Source: Pseudomonadota bacterium (GTDB lineage: Bacteria > Pseudomonadota > Alphaproteobacteria > Rhizobiales > Beijerinckiaceae). From it: a stretch of DNA of 10,151 bases. The DNA lies in contig JAEXGT010000050.1 in assembly GCA_023450615.1 (NCBI GenBank), positions 1-10,151 of the forward strand, read 5' to 3'. The number at the start of each line of letters is the position of its first letter. The first letter of the stretch is position 1. The notes under the pieces are model-generated. The model worked only from the letters and a program-made list of their open reading frames with translations. It was not told the DNA's origin and made no database searches. Below, in pieces: positions 1-5,804 of the stretch. A program made the translations under genes and the position numbers.

Positions 1-9
1 ACCAAACGG

Positions 10-15
10 CTCCTC
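10..15 (-). promoter_or_regulatory. Likely Shine-Dalgarno of the gene beyond the left edge
   Basis: The minus strand reads GAGGAG at 15-10, a strong anti-16S match, leaving nine bases to the window edge. This places a start codon at or just past the edge. It would give a leader of about 165 bases from the SOS promoter. An alternative is that translation starts at the minus-strand ATG at 102-100 or 45-43, which share one frame that stays open to the edge. Their upstream ribosome sites are poorer, so I prefer a start outside the window. Confidence 0.4.
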
Positions 16-71
16 GCGCACGGCTTTTTTAGGCGGACACCGCATCTTTCCTGCAAAGGATGTGCGGGCGG

Positions 72-85
72 CCTCCTGCCGGAGG
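72..85. repeat. Small perfect hairpin in the SOS leader
   Basis: CCTCC-TGCC-GGAGG forms a perfect five-base-pair stem with a four-base loop inside the leader of the leftward SOS transcript. There is no U-run, so it is not an intrinsic terminator. On the minus-strand RNA the CCUCC arm could alternatively pair with part of the GAGGAG at 15-10. That pairing is only about four bases and is speculative. Confidence 0.4.
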
Positions 86-175
86 ACTTGCGTCAGTCTC
101 ATCCGCAGGACCGCTCCCGGCTCCACAGTTCACGACGCCTCGCGAGCGCGCCCCTCTCTGAGCCAAGATCCGAAG

Positions 176-219
176 GTTATAGCCAAGGTTAGGACTAAAG
201 TCAAGAACAAAATAGGAAC
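176..219 (-). promoter_or_regulatory. LexA-repressed (SOS) promoter firing leftward
   Basis: Read on the minus strand, positions 219-205 are GTTCCTATTTTGTTC, an exact GTTC-N7-GTTC, which is the LexA operator of alphaproteobacteria. Directly after it come TTGACT (204-199, -35) and TATAAC (181-176, -10) with a 17-base spacer. That is five of six matches to sigma-70 consensus at each hexamer. The operator abuts the -35, so bound LexA would block RNA polymerase. Transcription should start near 168-169 and run left. The controlled gene lies beyond position 1. recA, lexA or a mutasome gene are possible, but its identity cannot be read from this window. Confidence 0.85.
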
Positions 220-411
220 ATGATACGCCCCGCGTTCACGCCCATCCTTACTGTGCCGTTCGAACATAGGCGGGAATGACAAGGAGCGGTGTGGGTGCTC
301 CGCTCGATGAACGCTGTCGCATCGGCACGGACTGCGCCTCTCCGGACAGGGCATGCCCTGCCTCGCCCGAGCGGGGATGCACTGGAGCCGCCTGGGCGGC
401 GGCCGATAGGG

Positions 412-433
412 GCTAACCTAAGTTAGCGACTTA
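412..433. promoter_or_regulatory. Two overlapping inverted repeats, operator-like
   Basis: GCTAAC-CTAA-GTTAGC at 412-427 is a perfect 6-4-6 inverted repeat. It overlaps a second one, TAAGT-TAGCG-ACTTA at 419-433 (5-5-5). Both lie roughly 28 to 50 bases upstream of the start site expected from the candidate extended -10 at 449-454. That is a typical position for an activator or repressor of the Crp/Fnr gene. The cognate regulator is unknown. The arms do not match the classic CRP or FNR half-sites. Confidence 0.5.
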
Positions 434-445
434 CTTGAGCATGTG

Positions 446-466
446 TGGAATAATGATTTCCATCAT
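446..466 (+). promoter_or_regulatory. Candidate extended -10 with an FNR/FixK-like box, Crp/Fnr gene
   Basis: TGGAATAAT at 446-454 is an extended -10 (TGn plus AATAAT, five of six). ATGAT-TTCC-ATCAT at 453-466 is a perfect palindrome that keeps the TGAT-N4-ATCA core of the FNR/FixK/Anr consensus TTGAT-N4-ATCAA. The box would cover the -10 and the start site, a position that favours repression. It may be bound by the product of the downstream gene or by another family member. No good -35 is seen. The leader would be about 75 bases. Confidence 0.45.
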
Positions 467-537
467 CGACAACCGAATATAGGCGTTGATGACAGAGAGA
501 GACATGTGCTCCCGCCTGTGAATGGAGGAGCGCTGCC

Positions 538-1290
538 ATGCACTCACCCGGTTATTCCCTTTTCCAAGACAACCTGTTCGTCCGCAAGCTGGAGAGCATC
601 ATCAGCCTGTCGGATGACGACAGGCGGGCTCTCGTGAACTTGCCTATGCGGATCATGAGCCTCAGGGGCGGCCAGGACATCGTCCGGGAAGGAGACAGCC
701 CCTCCTGCTGCTGCCTCGTCCTGCAAGGTATCGGCTGCACCTACAAGGTCACCGCCACGGGCAAGCGCCAGATCGTGGCCTTCAATATTCCCGGCAGCAT
801 TCCTGACCTGCAAAGCCTGCATCTTGAGACCCTGGACACTACCGTGGCCACGCTCGATCCCTGCACGGTCGGGTTCATCCAGCACGCTGCTCTGCAGGAT
901 CTCTGCGACCAGCAACCCCGGATCGCGGCAGCCTTCTGGCGAAAAGCTCTCATCGATGCCGCCGTCTACCGGGAATGGGTGACCAATATCGGGCAGCGCG
1001 ACGCCTATACGCGGATGGTACATCTCTTATGCGAGATGAAGGCGCGGCTGGCAGCGGTAGGCTTGGCCTCGGATCAAGCCTTCGATCTGCCGATCACGCA
1101 GGTGCAGCTCGGAGACGCCCTCGGCATCACAACCGTTCATGTCAATCGCGTCCTGAAGCAGATCCGGGCCGATGGGCTGGTCGAAATGAAGGGTACGATG
1201 CTGACCATTCCCAGTTGGAAAGCGCTGAGGAAGGCCGGCGACTTCGATCCAACCTACCTTCACTTCAGACAGGAGCGTTTAGCCGCATGA
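538..1290 (+). CDS. Crp/Fnr-family transcriptional regulator
   Basis: This 250-residue protein has the Crp/Fnr layout. An N-terminal cyclic-nucleotide-type beta barrel (about 25-120, including LRGGQDIVREGD and an IVAFNIPGSIPDLQSL stretch) is followed by a dimer helix (about 125-170) and a C-terminal winged helix. The recognition segment is ITQVQLGDALGITTVHVNRVLK (about 186-207), with the usual ending FDPTYLHF. There is no N-terminal cysteine cluster of the oxygen-sensing FNR type, and a classic cAMP pocket is not evident. The effector is therefore unknown. An odd CCC run sits at residues 57-59. The ATG at 538 is preceded by GGAGGAG (524-530) with seven bases of spacing, which settles the start. 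The gene converges on the EVE gene with a 35-base gap and no clear terminator. A palindromic FNR-like box upstream suggests autoregulation (inference). Confidence 0.9.
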   Translation: MHSPGYSLFQDNLFVRKLESIISLSDDDRRALVNLPMRIMSLRGGQDIVREGDSPSCCCLVLQGIGCTYKVTATGKRQIVAFNIPGSIPDLQSLHLETLDTTVATLDPCTVGFIQHAALQDLCDQQPRIAAAFWRKALIDAAVYREWVTNIGQRDAYTRMVHLLCEMKARLAAVGLASDQAFDLPITQVQLGDALGITTVHVNRVLKQIRADGLVEMKGTMLTIPSWKALRKAGDFDPTYLHFRQERLAA

Positions 1291-1325
1291 GCCTTCGGTC
1301 ACTTCACGGTCGCGGGGACGCAGGA

Positions 1326-1745
1326 TTACGGTGACACCCCACCCAGCTTGCAGACGATCGCCCATTCCTCCTCCGTCACCGGCTGCACCGAGAGGCGGGA
1401 ATTGTTGACGAGGATCATCTTTTCGAGGTCGGGATGCTTCTTGATCTCGTCGAGGGTCACCGGGCGCTTGAAGGGTTTGACGGCTTTTACGTCCACCATG
1501 CCGAACTTGCCGCTCTCGTCCGTGTGGTCGGGGTAGTATTCCTTGATCACTTCCACGATGCCGACGACCGCCTTGCCCTCGTTGGAATGATAGAAGAATC
1601 CCTGCTCGCCTAATCGCATCGCCATCAGGTTCTGCTTGGCGACATGGTTGCGCACGCCGTTCCAATGGGTGCCCTTTGCGCCCGCTTCGACCTGCTGGTC
1701 CCAGGACCACACGGAGGGTTCTGATTTATAGAGCCACTTGGCCAT
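1326..1745 (-). CDS. EVE domain-containing protein
   Basis: This 139-residue protein is a single EVE domain, the PUA-like fold shared with the YTH and thymocyte nuclear protein 1 families, which is thought to bind modified bases in nucleic acid. Typical landmarks are present: WLYKSEP at 4-10, the WNGVRNHVAKQNL stretch (28-40), FFYHSNEGKAVVGIVEV (50-66) and SRLSVQPVTEEEW near the end (116-128). The length is normal for bacterial members. It is the last gene of the leftward tsaD-gpsA block, 73 bases after gpsA and separated from it by a hairpin, so it may be transcribed separately. The Shine-Dalgarno is weak (AAGAG about nine bases upstream). The cellular role of these small EVE proteins is not settled. 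Confidence 0.92.
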   Translation of the reverse strand: MAKWLYKSEPSVWSWDQQVEAGAKGTHWNGVRNHVAKQNLMAMRLGEQGFFYHSNEGKAVVGIVEVIKEYYPDHTDESGKFGMVDVKAVKPFKRPVTLDEIKKHPDLEKMILVNNSRLSVQPVTEEEWAIVCKLGGVSP

Positions 1746-1768
1746 CGACGATTACTCTTTTGTTGGAC

Positions 1769-1811
1769 GCAAAATCTGCGAAAAACCGGCAACCACTTTT
1801 TCGGATTTTGC
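1769..1811. repeat. Large imperfect hairpin between gpsA and the EVE gene
   Basis: GCAAAATC (1769-1776) pairs with GATTTTGC (1804-1811). Inside it CGAAAAA (1779-1785) pairs with TTTTTCG (1797-1803). This gives a 15-base-pair stem with one two-base bulge and an 11-base loop. The core CGAAAAACCGG...CACTTTTTCGG resembles the short palindromic intergenic repeats scattered through many Rhizobiales genomes (from memory). It has no terminal U-run on the gpsA strand, so it is more likely an mRNA 3'-end stabiliser, processing site or dispersed repeat than a standard intrinsic terminator. Confidence 0.65.
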
Positions 1812-1818
1812 TTTCGAC

Positions 1819-2814
1819 TCAATGCTCGGATTTGATGGGACGGTTCATGAGCGCATCGACCGCCTGATCGAGATTCCATGCGCCGGACAGGATCTGCTCG
1901 ACGGCTTCCGCAATCGGCATGTCGATATTTTTCGCCTTCGCCAGGGAGACGAGCGCGCTCGCGGTGGCGGCGCCTTCCACAAGCTTGCCGCCGGAGGCCG
2001 CCTCGACGCTCATGCCCTGGCCGAGGCGCTGGCCGAAGGAGAAGTTGCGCGATTGCGCGGAAGAGCAGGTCAGCACGAGGTCGCCGAGGCCGGACAAACC
2101 CATCAGCGTTTCGGCTTGCCCGCCATAGGCGCGCGCAAAGCGCAGGAGTTCCGCGAAGCCGCGGGCGATGAGTGCCGCCTTCGCGCTTTCTCCGAGGCCG
2201 CGTCCGACTACTGCGCCGCAGGCGATGGCGAGCACGTTCTTCGCCGCGCCGCCGATCTCGACGCCGCGCACATCGGTGCGGTGATAGACGCGGAGCGTGG
2301 GGCCGGACAAAGCCGCCGCGAGGTTTCCCGCGAGTGCCGCATCGCGGCAGGCCAACGTCACGGCGGTGGGAAGGCCGCGCACCACATCGTGAGCGAAGCT
2401 CGGACCCGACAGAACCGCGACGGGAGAGCCGGGGCGAACCTCCTCCACCACATCGCACAGGAATGCGCCGGTGGCGCGCTCGATTCCCTTCGCGCAGATC
2501 ACGAGAGGCGTTCCCTTGGGAAGAACGGCGGACAAAGCCGCCGTCATCTCGCGGGTCGTCTGCGCGGGCGTGACGAGAAGCACCGAACCGCATGCGGCAA
2601 GCCGGGCCAGATCAGCGGTCGGCAGGACGCGGTCGAGCAGGCGCGCGCCGGGCAGGAAGCGCTCGTTCGCGCGCGTGGCGGCGAGTTCTTTCGCCTGTTC
2701 GGCTGACCGCATCCAGAGAATCACGTCGTTGCCGGCAAGGGCGGCGGCATTGGCGAGCGCCGTTCCCCAGGCGCCGGCTCCGGCAATCCCGATGGGGCCC
2801 GTCGGTTTCGGCAT
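1819..2814 (-). CDS. gpsA: Glycerol-3-phosphate dehydrogenase [NAD(P)+]
   Basis: It reduces dihydroxyacetone phosphate to sn-glycerol-3-phosphate in the cytoplasm, the entry step of phospholipid synthesis. The 331-residue protein starts with the Rossmann dinucleotide motif GIAGAGAWGTALA (9-21). CAKGIE is at 108-113 and LSGPSFAHDV at 135-144. GGAAKNVLAIACG (188-200) contains the catalytic lysine K192. GLSGLGDLVLTC (239-250) is followed by SSAQSRNFSFG with the substrate-binding R256/N257. The length matches the family. I chose the ATG at 2814-2812 because the protein then opens directly with the Rossmann strand. An upstream start at 2952 would add 46 non-homologous residues overlapping tsaD. 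The start overlaps the tsaD stop as TGATG, so translation is probably coupled. Confidence 0.97.
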   Translation of the reverse strand: MPKPTGPIGIAGAGAWGTALANAAALAGNDVILWMRSAEQAKELAATRANERFLPGARLLDRVLPTADLARLAACGSVLLVTPAQTTREMTAALSAVLPKGTPLVICAKGIERATGAFLCDVVEEVRPGSPVAVLSGPSFAHDVVRGLPTAVTLACRDAALAGNLAAALSGPTLRVYHRTDVRGVEIGGAAKNVLAIACGAVVGRGLGESAKAALIARGFAELLRFARAYGGQAETLMGLSGLGDLVLTCSSAQSRNFSFGQRLGQGMSVEAASGGKLVEGAATASALVSLAKAKNIDMPIAEAVEQILSGAWNLDQAVDALMNRPIKSEH

Positions 2815-3869
2815 CAGGCCTTCACTCCCACCGCCTGTCCGCTGGTATCGAGGGGCCAGCGGGCGCGGGCAGGGGCGTTGATGTCGTCGACCATGCCGAG
2901 GCGCAGGCGCTCGAGGCCCGCCCAGGCGATCATGGCCGCGTTGTCGCCGCACAGATCCAGGGGCGGGGCGACGAGCTTGAGGCCGCTCTCCACCGCAAGC
3001 CGCTGAAGCGCCTGGCGCATGGTCTGGTTGGCGGCAACGCCGCCCGCCACCACGAGCGCCTTCGGCGCCTCCGCGATCTCGCGGAACCGGCGCAGGCCCA
3101 CGCGGGTGCGGTCCACCACCACATCGACGATGGCGGCCTGGAAGCTTGCGCAGAGATCGGCGATGTCGGTCTGGGTGAGAGGCGCGATCTTCTCAGCCTC
3201 GATGCGCACAGCGGTCTTGAGGCCGGAGAGCGAGAAATTCGGTTCGGTTCGTCCCTGCATGGGGCGGGGCAGGGCGAATCGCTCCGGATTGCCCTTCAGG
3301 GCCTCGCGCTCCACATGCGGCCCGCCGGGATAGGGAAGGCCCAGCATCTTCGCCACCTTGTCGAAGGCCTCGCCGATGGCGTCGTCGATGGTGGTGCCGA
3401 GGCGCACGTAGTCGCCCACGCCCTTGACCGCCACGAGCTGGGTATGGCCGCCGGAGGCGAGGAGCAGAAGATAGGGAAAGCCGATGCCGTCGGTGAGGCG
3501 CGCGGTGAGCGCATGCGCTTCGAGATGGTTCAGCGCCATCAGGGGCTTGCGGGTCACGAGCGCCATGGCCTTTGCCGTGGTCAGCCCCACCAGCACGCCG
3601 CCGATGAGGCCGGGACCCGCGGCCACGGCGATGCCGTCGATGTCCTTCACCGTGCAATTGGCGTTCTTCAGCGCGCGGGCGATCAGGCGGTCGAGCACCT
3701 CCACATGGGCGCGGGCCGCGATCTCGGGCACCACGCCGCCATAACGGGCGTGCTCGGCGATCTGGCTCAACACCTCGCTGGAGAGAATCTCGCCTTTGCC
3801 GTCGAAGCCGATTCCGACCACGGCGGCCGCGGTTTCGTCGCAGGTGGTTTCGATGCCGAGGATGCGCAT
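2814..3869 (-). CDS. tsaD: tRNA N6-threonylcarbamoyladenosine (t6A) synthase subunit TsaD
   Basis: It transfers the threonylcarbamoyl group to A37 of tRNAs that read ANN codons, working with TsaB, TsaE and threonylcarbamoyl-AMP from TsaC. The 351-residue protein has the Kae1/ASKHA fold. It begins MRILGIETTCDETAAAVV and carries the metal ligands H115 and H119 in NHLEAHAL and D309 in LCGDNAAM. Other signatures are ASGGHTQL (138-145), DDAIGEAFDKVAKMLGLPYPGG (162-183) and VVAGGVAANQTMRQAL (273-288). All key residues are present and the length is typical. No strong Shine-Dalgarno is visible. It is the first gene of the leftward block and diverges from hemC across 126 bases. Confidence 0.97.
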   Translation of the reverse strand: MRILGIETTCDETAAAVVGIGFDGKGEILSSEVLSQIAEHARYGGVVPEIAARAHVEVLDRLIARALKNANCTVKDIDGIAVAAGPGLIGGVLVGLTTAKAMALVTRKPLMALNHLEAHALTARLTDGIGFPYLLLLASGGHTQLVAVKGVGDYVRLGTTIDDAIGEAFDKVAKMLGLPYPGGPHVEREALKGNPERFALPRPMQGRTEPNFSLSGLKTAVRIEAEKIAPLTQTDIADLCASFQAAIVDVVVDRTRVGLRRFREIAEAPKALVVAGGVAANQTMRQALQRLAVESGLKLVAPPLDLCGDNAAMIAWAGLERLRLGMVDDINAPARARWPLDTSGQAVGVKA

Positions 3870-3927
3870 GGTCTTGCTGCCGTTGGCGTTAAGTGATCTT
3901 TCGGGCTTTCGGCCCGGCTGTCCTCAC

Positions 3928-3957
3928 CCTATAGTCCGCCGCGCCGCTCAAGATCAA
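3928..3957 (-). promoter_or_regulatory. Candidate tsaD promoter
   Basis: On the minus strand TTGATC (3957-3952) is followed after 18 bases by TATAGG (3933-3928). This gives four of six matches at each element and an expected start about 50 bases before the tsaD ATG. The same CTATAG palindrome also reads as TATAGT (3930-3935) on the plus strand, a possible -10 for hemC. No good plus-strand -35 accompanies it. Confidence 0.4.
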
Positions 3958-3995
3958 ACGCGGATGTTGTTTTCTAGCAGGAGTACGCAGCGGGA

Positions 3996-4922
3996 ATGGC
4001 CTCTTCACCGACCCTGGTCATCGGCACGCGCGGCAGCCCCCTGGCGCTGGCGCAGGCTCACGAGACGCAAGACAGGCTGGTCACGGCCCATGGCTGGAAC
4101 GTGGATCATCTGCCCCTGTCGATCATCAAGACCACGGGCGATGCCATTCAGGACCGGCCCCTCTCGGAAGCGGGCGGCAAGGGATTGTTCACGAAAGAAC
4201 TCGACATCGCGCTGCTGGAAGGCTCCATCGATCTCGCCGTGCACTCGGCCAAGGACCTGCCGACGACCCTGCCGGAAGGCATCGTGATCGCGGGCTTCCT
4301 GCCCCGCGAGGATGTGCGCGACGCTTTCATCAGCCACCGCTACAAGAGCCTTGCCGATCTGCCGCAGGGCGCGGTGGTGGGCTCGGCCTCCCTGCGGCGT
4401 CAGGCGCAGATCCGCCGTCTGCGGCCCGACCTGAAAGTCACCCTGTTGCGCGGCAATGTGCAGACCCGTCTCGCCAAGCTGGAGCGCGGCGAGGTGGATG
4501 CGACGCTGCTCGCCATGGCGGGCCTGCGCCGTCTCGGCCTGACCGACCATGTCACGACGACGCTCGATACGCAGGATTTCCTTCCCGCCGTGGGGCAGGG
4601 AGCGATCGCCATCGCGATCCGCGCCGAGGATGAGCGCGTGCGCGAAGCCCTGCAGCCGATTCTCGATGCCGCCACCGGCCACGCGCTCGCCGCCGAGCGC
4701 GCCTTCCTCACCATTCTCGACGGTTCCTGCCGCACGCCCATCGCGGGCCATGCGCGCATGGTGGACGGCGCGCTCGAAATGCGCGGACTGGTTTTGCGTC
4801 CCGACGGCTCGGAATGCCTGGAAGCCATCCGTCGCGGCTCGCCGGAAGATGCTGTTTCGCTCGGGCGCGAGGCCGGGACCGAGCTGCGCACCCGCATGCC
4901 GGCCGGGTTCCTGACAGCCTGA
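3996..4922 (+). CDS. hemC: Porphobilinogen deaminase (hydroxymethylbilane synthase)
   Basis: It polymerises four porphobilinogens into hydroxymethylbilane in the cytoplasm, on the way to uroporphyrinogen III. The 308-residue protein opens with IGTRGSPLALAQA (9-21). It has the KTTGD loop (45-49), GGKGLFTKELD (60-70) and HSAKDLPT (83-90) with the catalytic D87. The arginine-rich GSASLRRQAQIRRLRPD and LRGNVQTRLAKL stretches bind cofactor and substrate carboxylates. Cysteine C245 in LDGSCRTPIAG anchors the dipyrromethane cofactor. All catalytic features are intact. AGGAG (3979-3983) lies 12 bases before the ATG, longer than usual, but no other in-frame start fits. It overlaps hemD by one base (TGATG), so the two are probably translationally coupled. 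Confidence 0.97.
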   Translation: MASSPTLVIGTRGSPLALAQAHETQDRLVTAHGWNVDHLPLSIIKTTGDAIQDRPLSEAGGKGLFTKELDIALLEGSIDLAVHSAKDLPTTLPEGIVIAGFLPREDVRDAFISHRYKSLADLPQGAVVGSASLRRQAQIRRLRPDLKVTLLRGNVQTRLAKLERGEVDATLLAMAGLRRLGLTDHVTTTLDTQDFLPAVGQGAIAIAIRAEDERVREALQPILDAATGHALAAERAFLTILDGSCRTPIAGHARMVDGALEMRGLVLRPDGSECLEAIRRGSPEDAVSLGREAGTELRTRMPAGFLTA

Positions 4923-5620
4923 TGCGGATTCTTCTGACACGCGCGAGGGACGATGCCGAGCGGACGGCAGAGAAGCTCGCCACCCTGGGGCACGAGGCGG
5001 TGATCGCACCCGTGCTCCGGATCGTGCGGACGGGCGACCCTGAGCCGGATGCCGCTTACGACGCGCTCATCGTCACCAGCGCCCATGCGATGGAGGCTCT
5101 CTCGTCCTATGAGAACAAGAGCATTCCTGTCTTCTCCGTGGGCGAGCGGACCAGCGACGCGCTGCGCGAGGGAGGGTTTTCCTCCATCAGCACGGCCGAG
5201 GGCGACGCCGTCTCCCTGTCGAAGCTGATCCGCGATGGCCTTCGGCCGCCGCAGCCCCTTCTTCACGTCACCGCGCGCCATCACAAGGAAGAGCCCGCCG
5301 CCTCCCTGCGCGGGGCGGGGTTCACGGTTCTCACCTGGGAGGCATATGAGGCCGAGGCCCTGTCGAGCCTGCCCGAGGCCGCCGTGGAGGCCCTCCGCAC
5401 TGGCAAAATCGGGGCCGTGCTCCATTATTCCCGTCGAAGCGCGGATCTTTTCCTTCAACTGGCAGGGGAGGCGGGCCTTCAATCCGCAATCCTCCGATGC
5501 CTCCATCTCTGCCTGTCCGAAGATGTGGCCGCACCTCTGAAAGCCATCGGCGCTGCCACACGCATCGCCGGCGGGCCGCATGAGGATGAGCTGCTTAAAC
5601 TGGCGCGGGGCCTTCCGTGA
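4922..5620 (+). CDS. hemD: Uroporphyrinogen-III synthase
   Basis: It cyclises hydroxymethylbilane with inversion of ring D, giving uroporphyrinogen III, the branch point to heme, siroheme and cobalamin. The family is poorly conserved in sequence. Recognition here rests on the N-terminal RILLTRARDDAERTAEKLATLGHEAVIAPVL (2-32), YDALIVTSAHAMEAL (46-60), FSVGERTSDALREGGF (71-86), LLHVTARHHKEEPAASLRGAGF (113-134), the second-domain LHYSRRSADLF (168-178) and LSEDVAAPLKAIG (198-210), and above all its place directly after hemC. Its 232 residues match the usual length. The start is the ATG overlapping the hemC stop. An in-frame start 108 bases earlier would lie inside hemC and add sequence unlike the family. 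Confidence 0.92.
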   Translation: MRILLTRARDDAERTAEKLATLGHEAVIAPVLRIVRTGDPEPDAAYDALIVTSAHAMEALSSYENKSIPVFSVGERTSDALREGGFSSISTAEGDAVSLSKLIRDGLRPPQPLLHVTARHHKEEPAASLRGAGFTVLTWEAYEAEALSSLPEAAVEALRTGKIGAVLHYSRRSADLFLQLAGEAGLQSAILRCLHLCLSEDVAAPLKAIGAATRIAGGPHEDELLKLARGLP

Positions 5621-5804
5621 TCTAGGCCGCCGCTTGGTTTACGATTTTGAGGTAGGGATCTTTGCCGACGGAAAGGATCGTGGTCCGATGCAGCCAATCC
5701 TCTCTTCCGGTCCGTCATCTTGCCGGGAACGAACCGTTGCGCTCAAGCTTGCCTCAATTGCATTCCATTCTGATTTGTCCCGTTTGCCCTATCACGAGTG
5801 ACCT

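Larger units (their letters stand above)
1..537. other. Gene-free regulatory region left of the Crp/Fnr gene
   Basis: I see no credible coding region here. The longest reading frame, on the minus strand at 130-354, contains a full promoter and LexA box and resembles no protein family I know. What the stretch does hold is a leftward SOS promoter at 176-219, a leader running to the left edge, three perfect inverted repeats (347-360, 387-400, 412-427), a further inverted repeat at 419-433 overlapping the last of these, and an FNR-like palindrome at 453-466. The right part serves the Crp/Fnr gene at 538. The left part serves a gene that begins outside the window. Confidence 0.7.

Noticed and set aside
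130..354. Minus-strand reading frame of 74 codons with a hydrophobic stretch
   Set aside because: It contains the whole LexA box and promoter, which are far better supported, and it has no family resemblance or good ribosome site.
1738..3896. Long plus-strand frames opposite gpsA and tsaD
   Set aside because: These are antisense shadows of two well-conserved genes with all catalytic motifs intact.
5580..5801. Plus-strand frame of 73 codons between hemD and the mitofilin gene
   Set aside because: It overlaps the hemD end, has no ribosome site or family resemblance, and fits chance in high-GC DNA.
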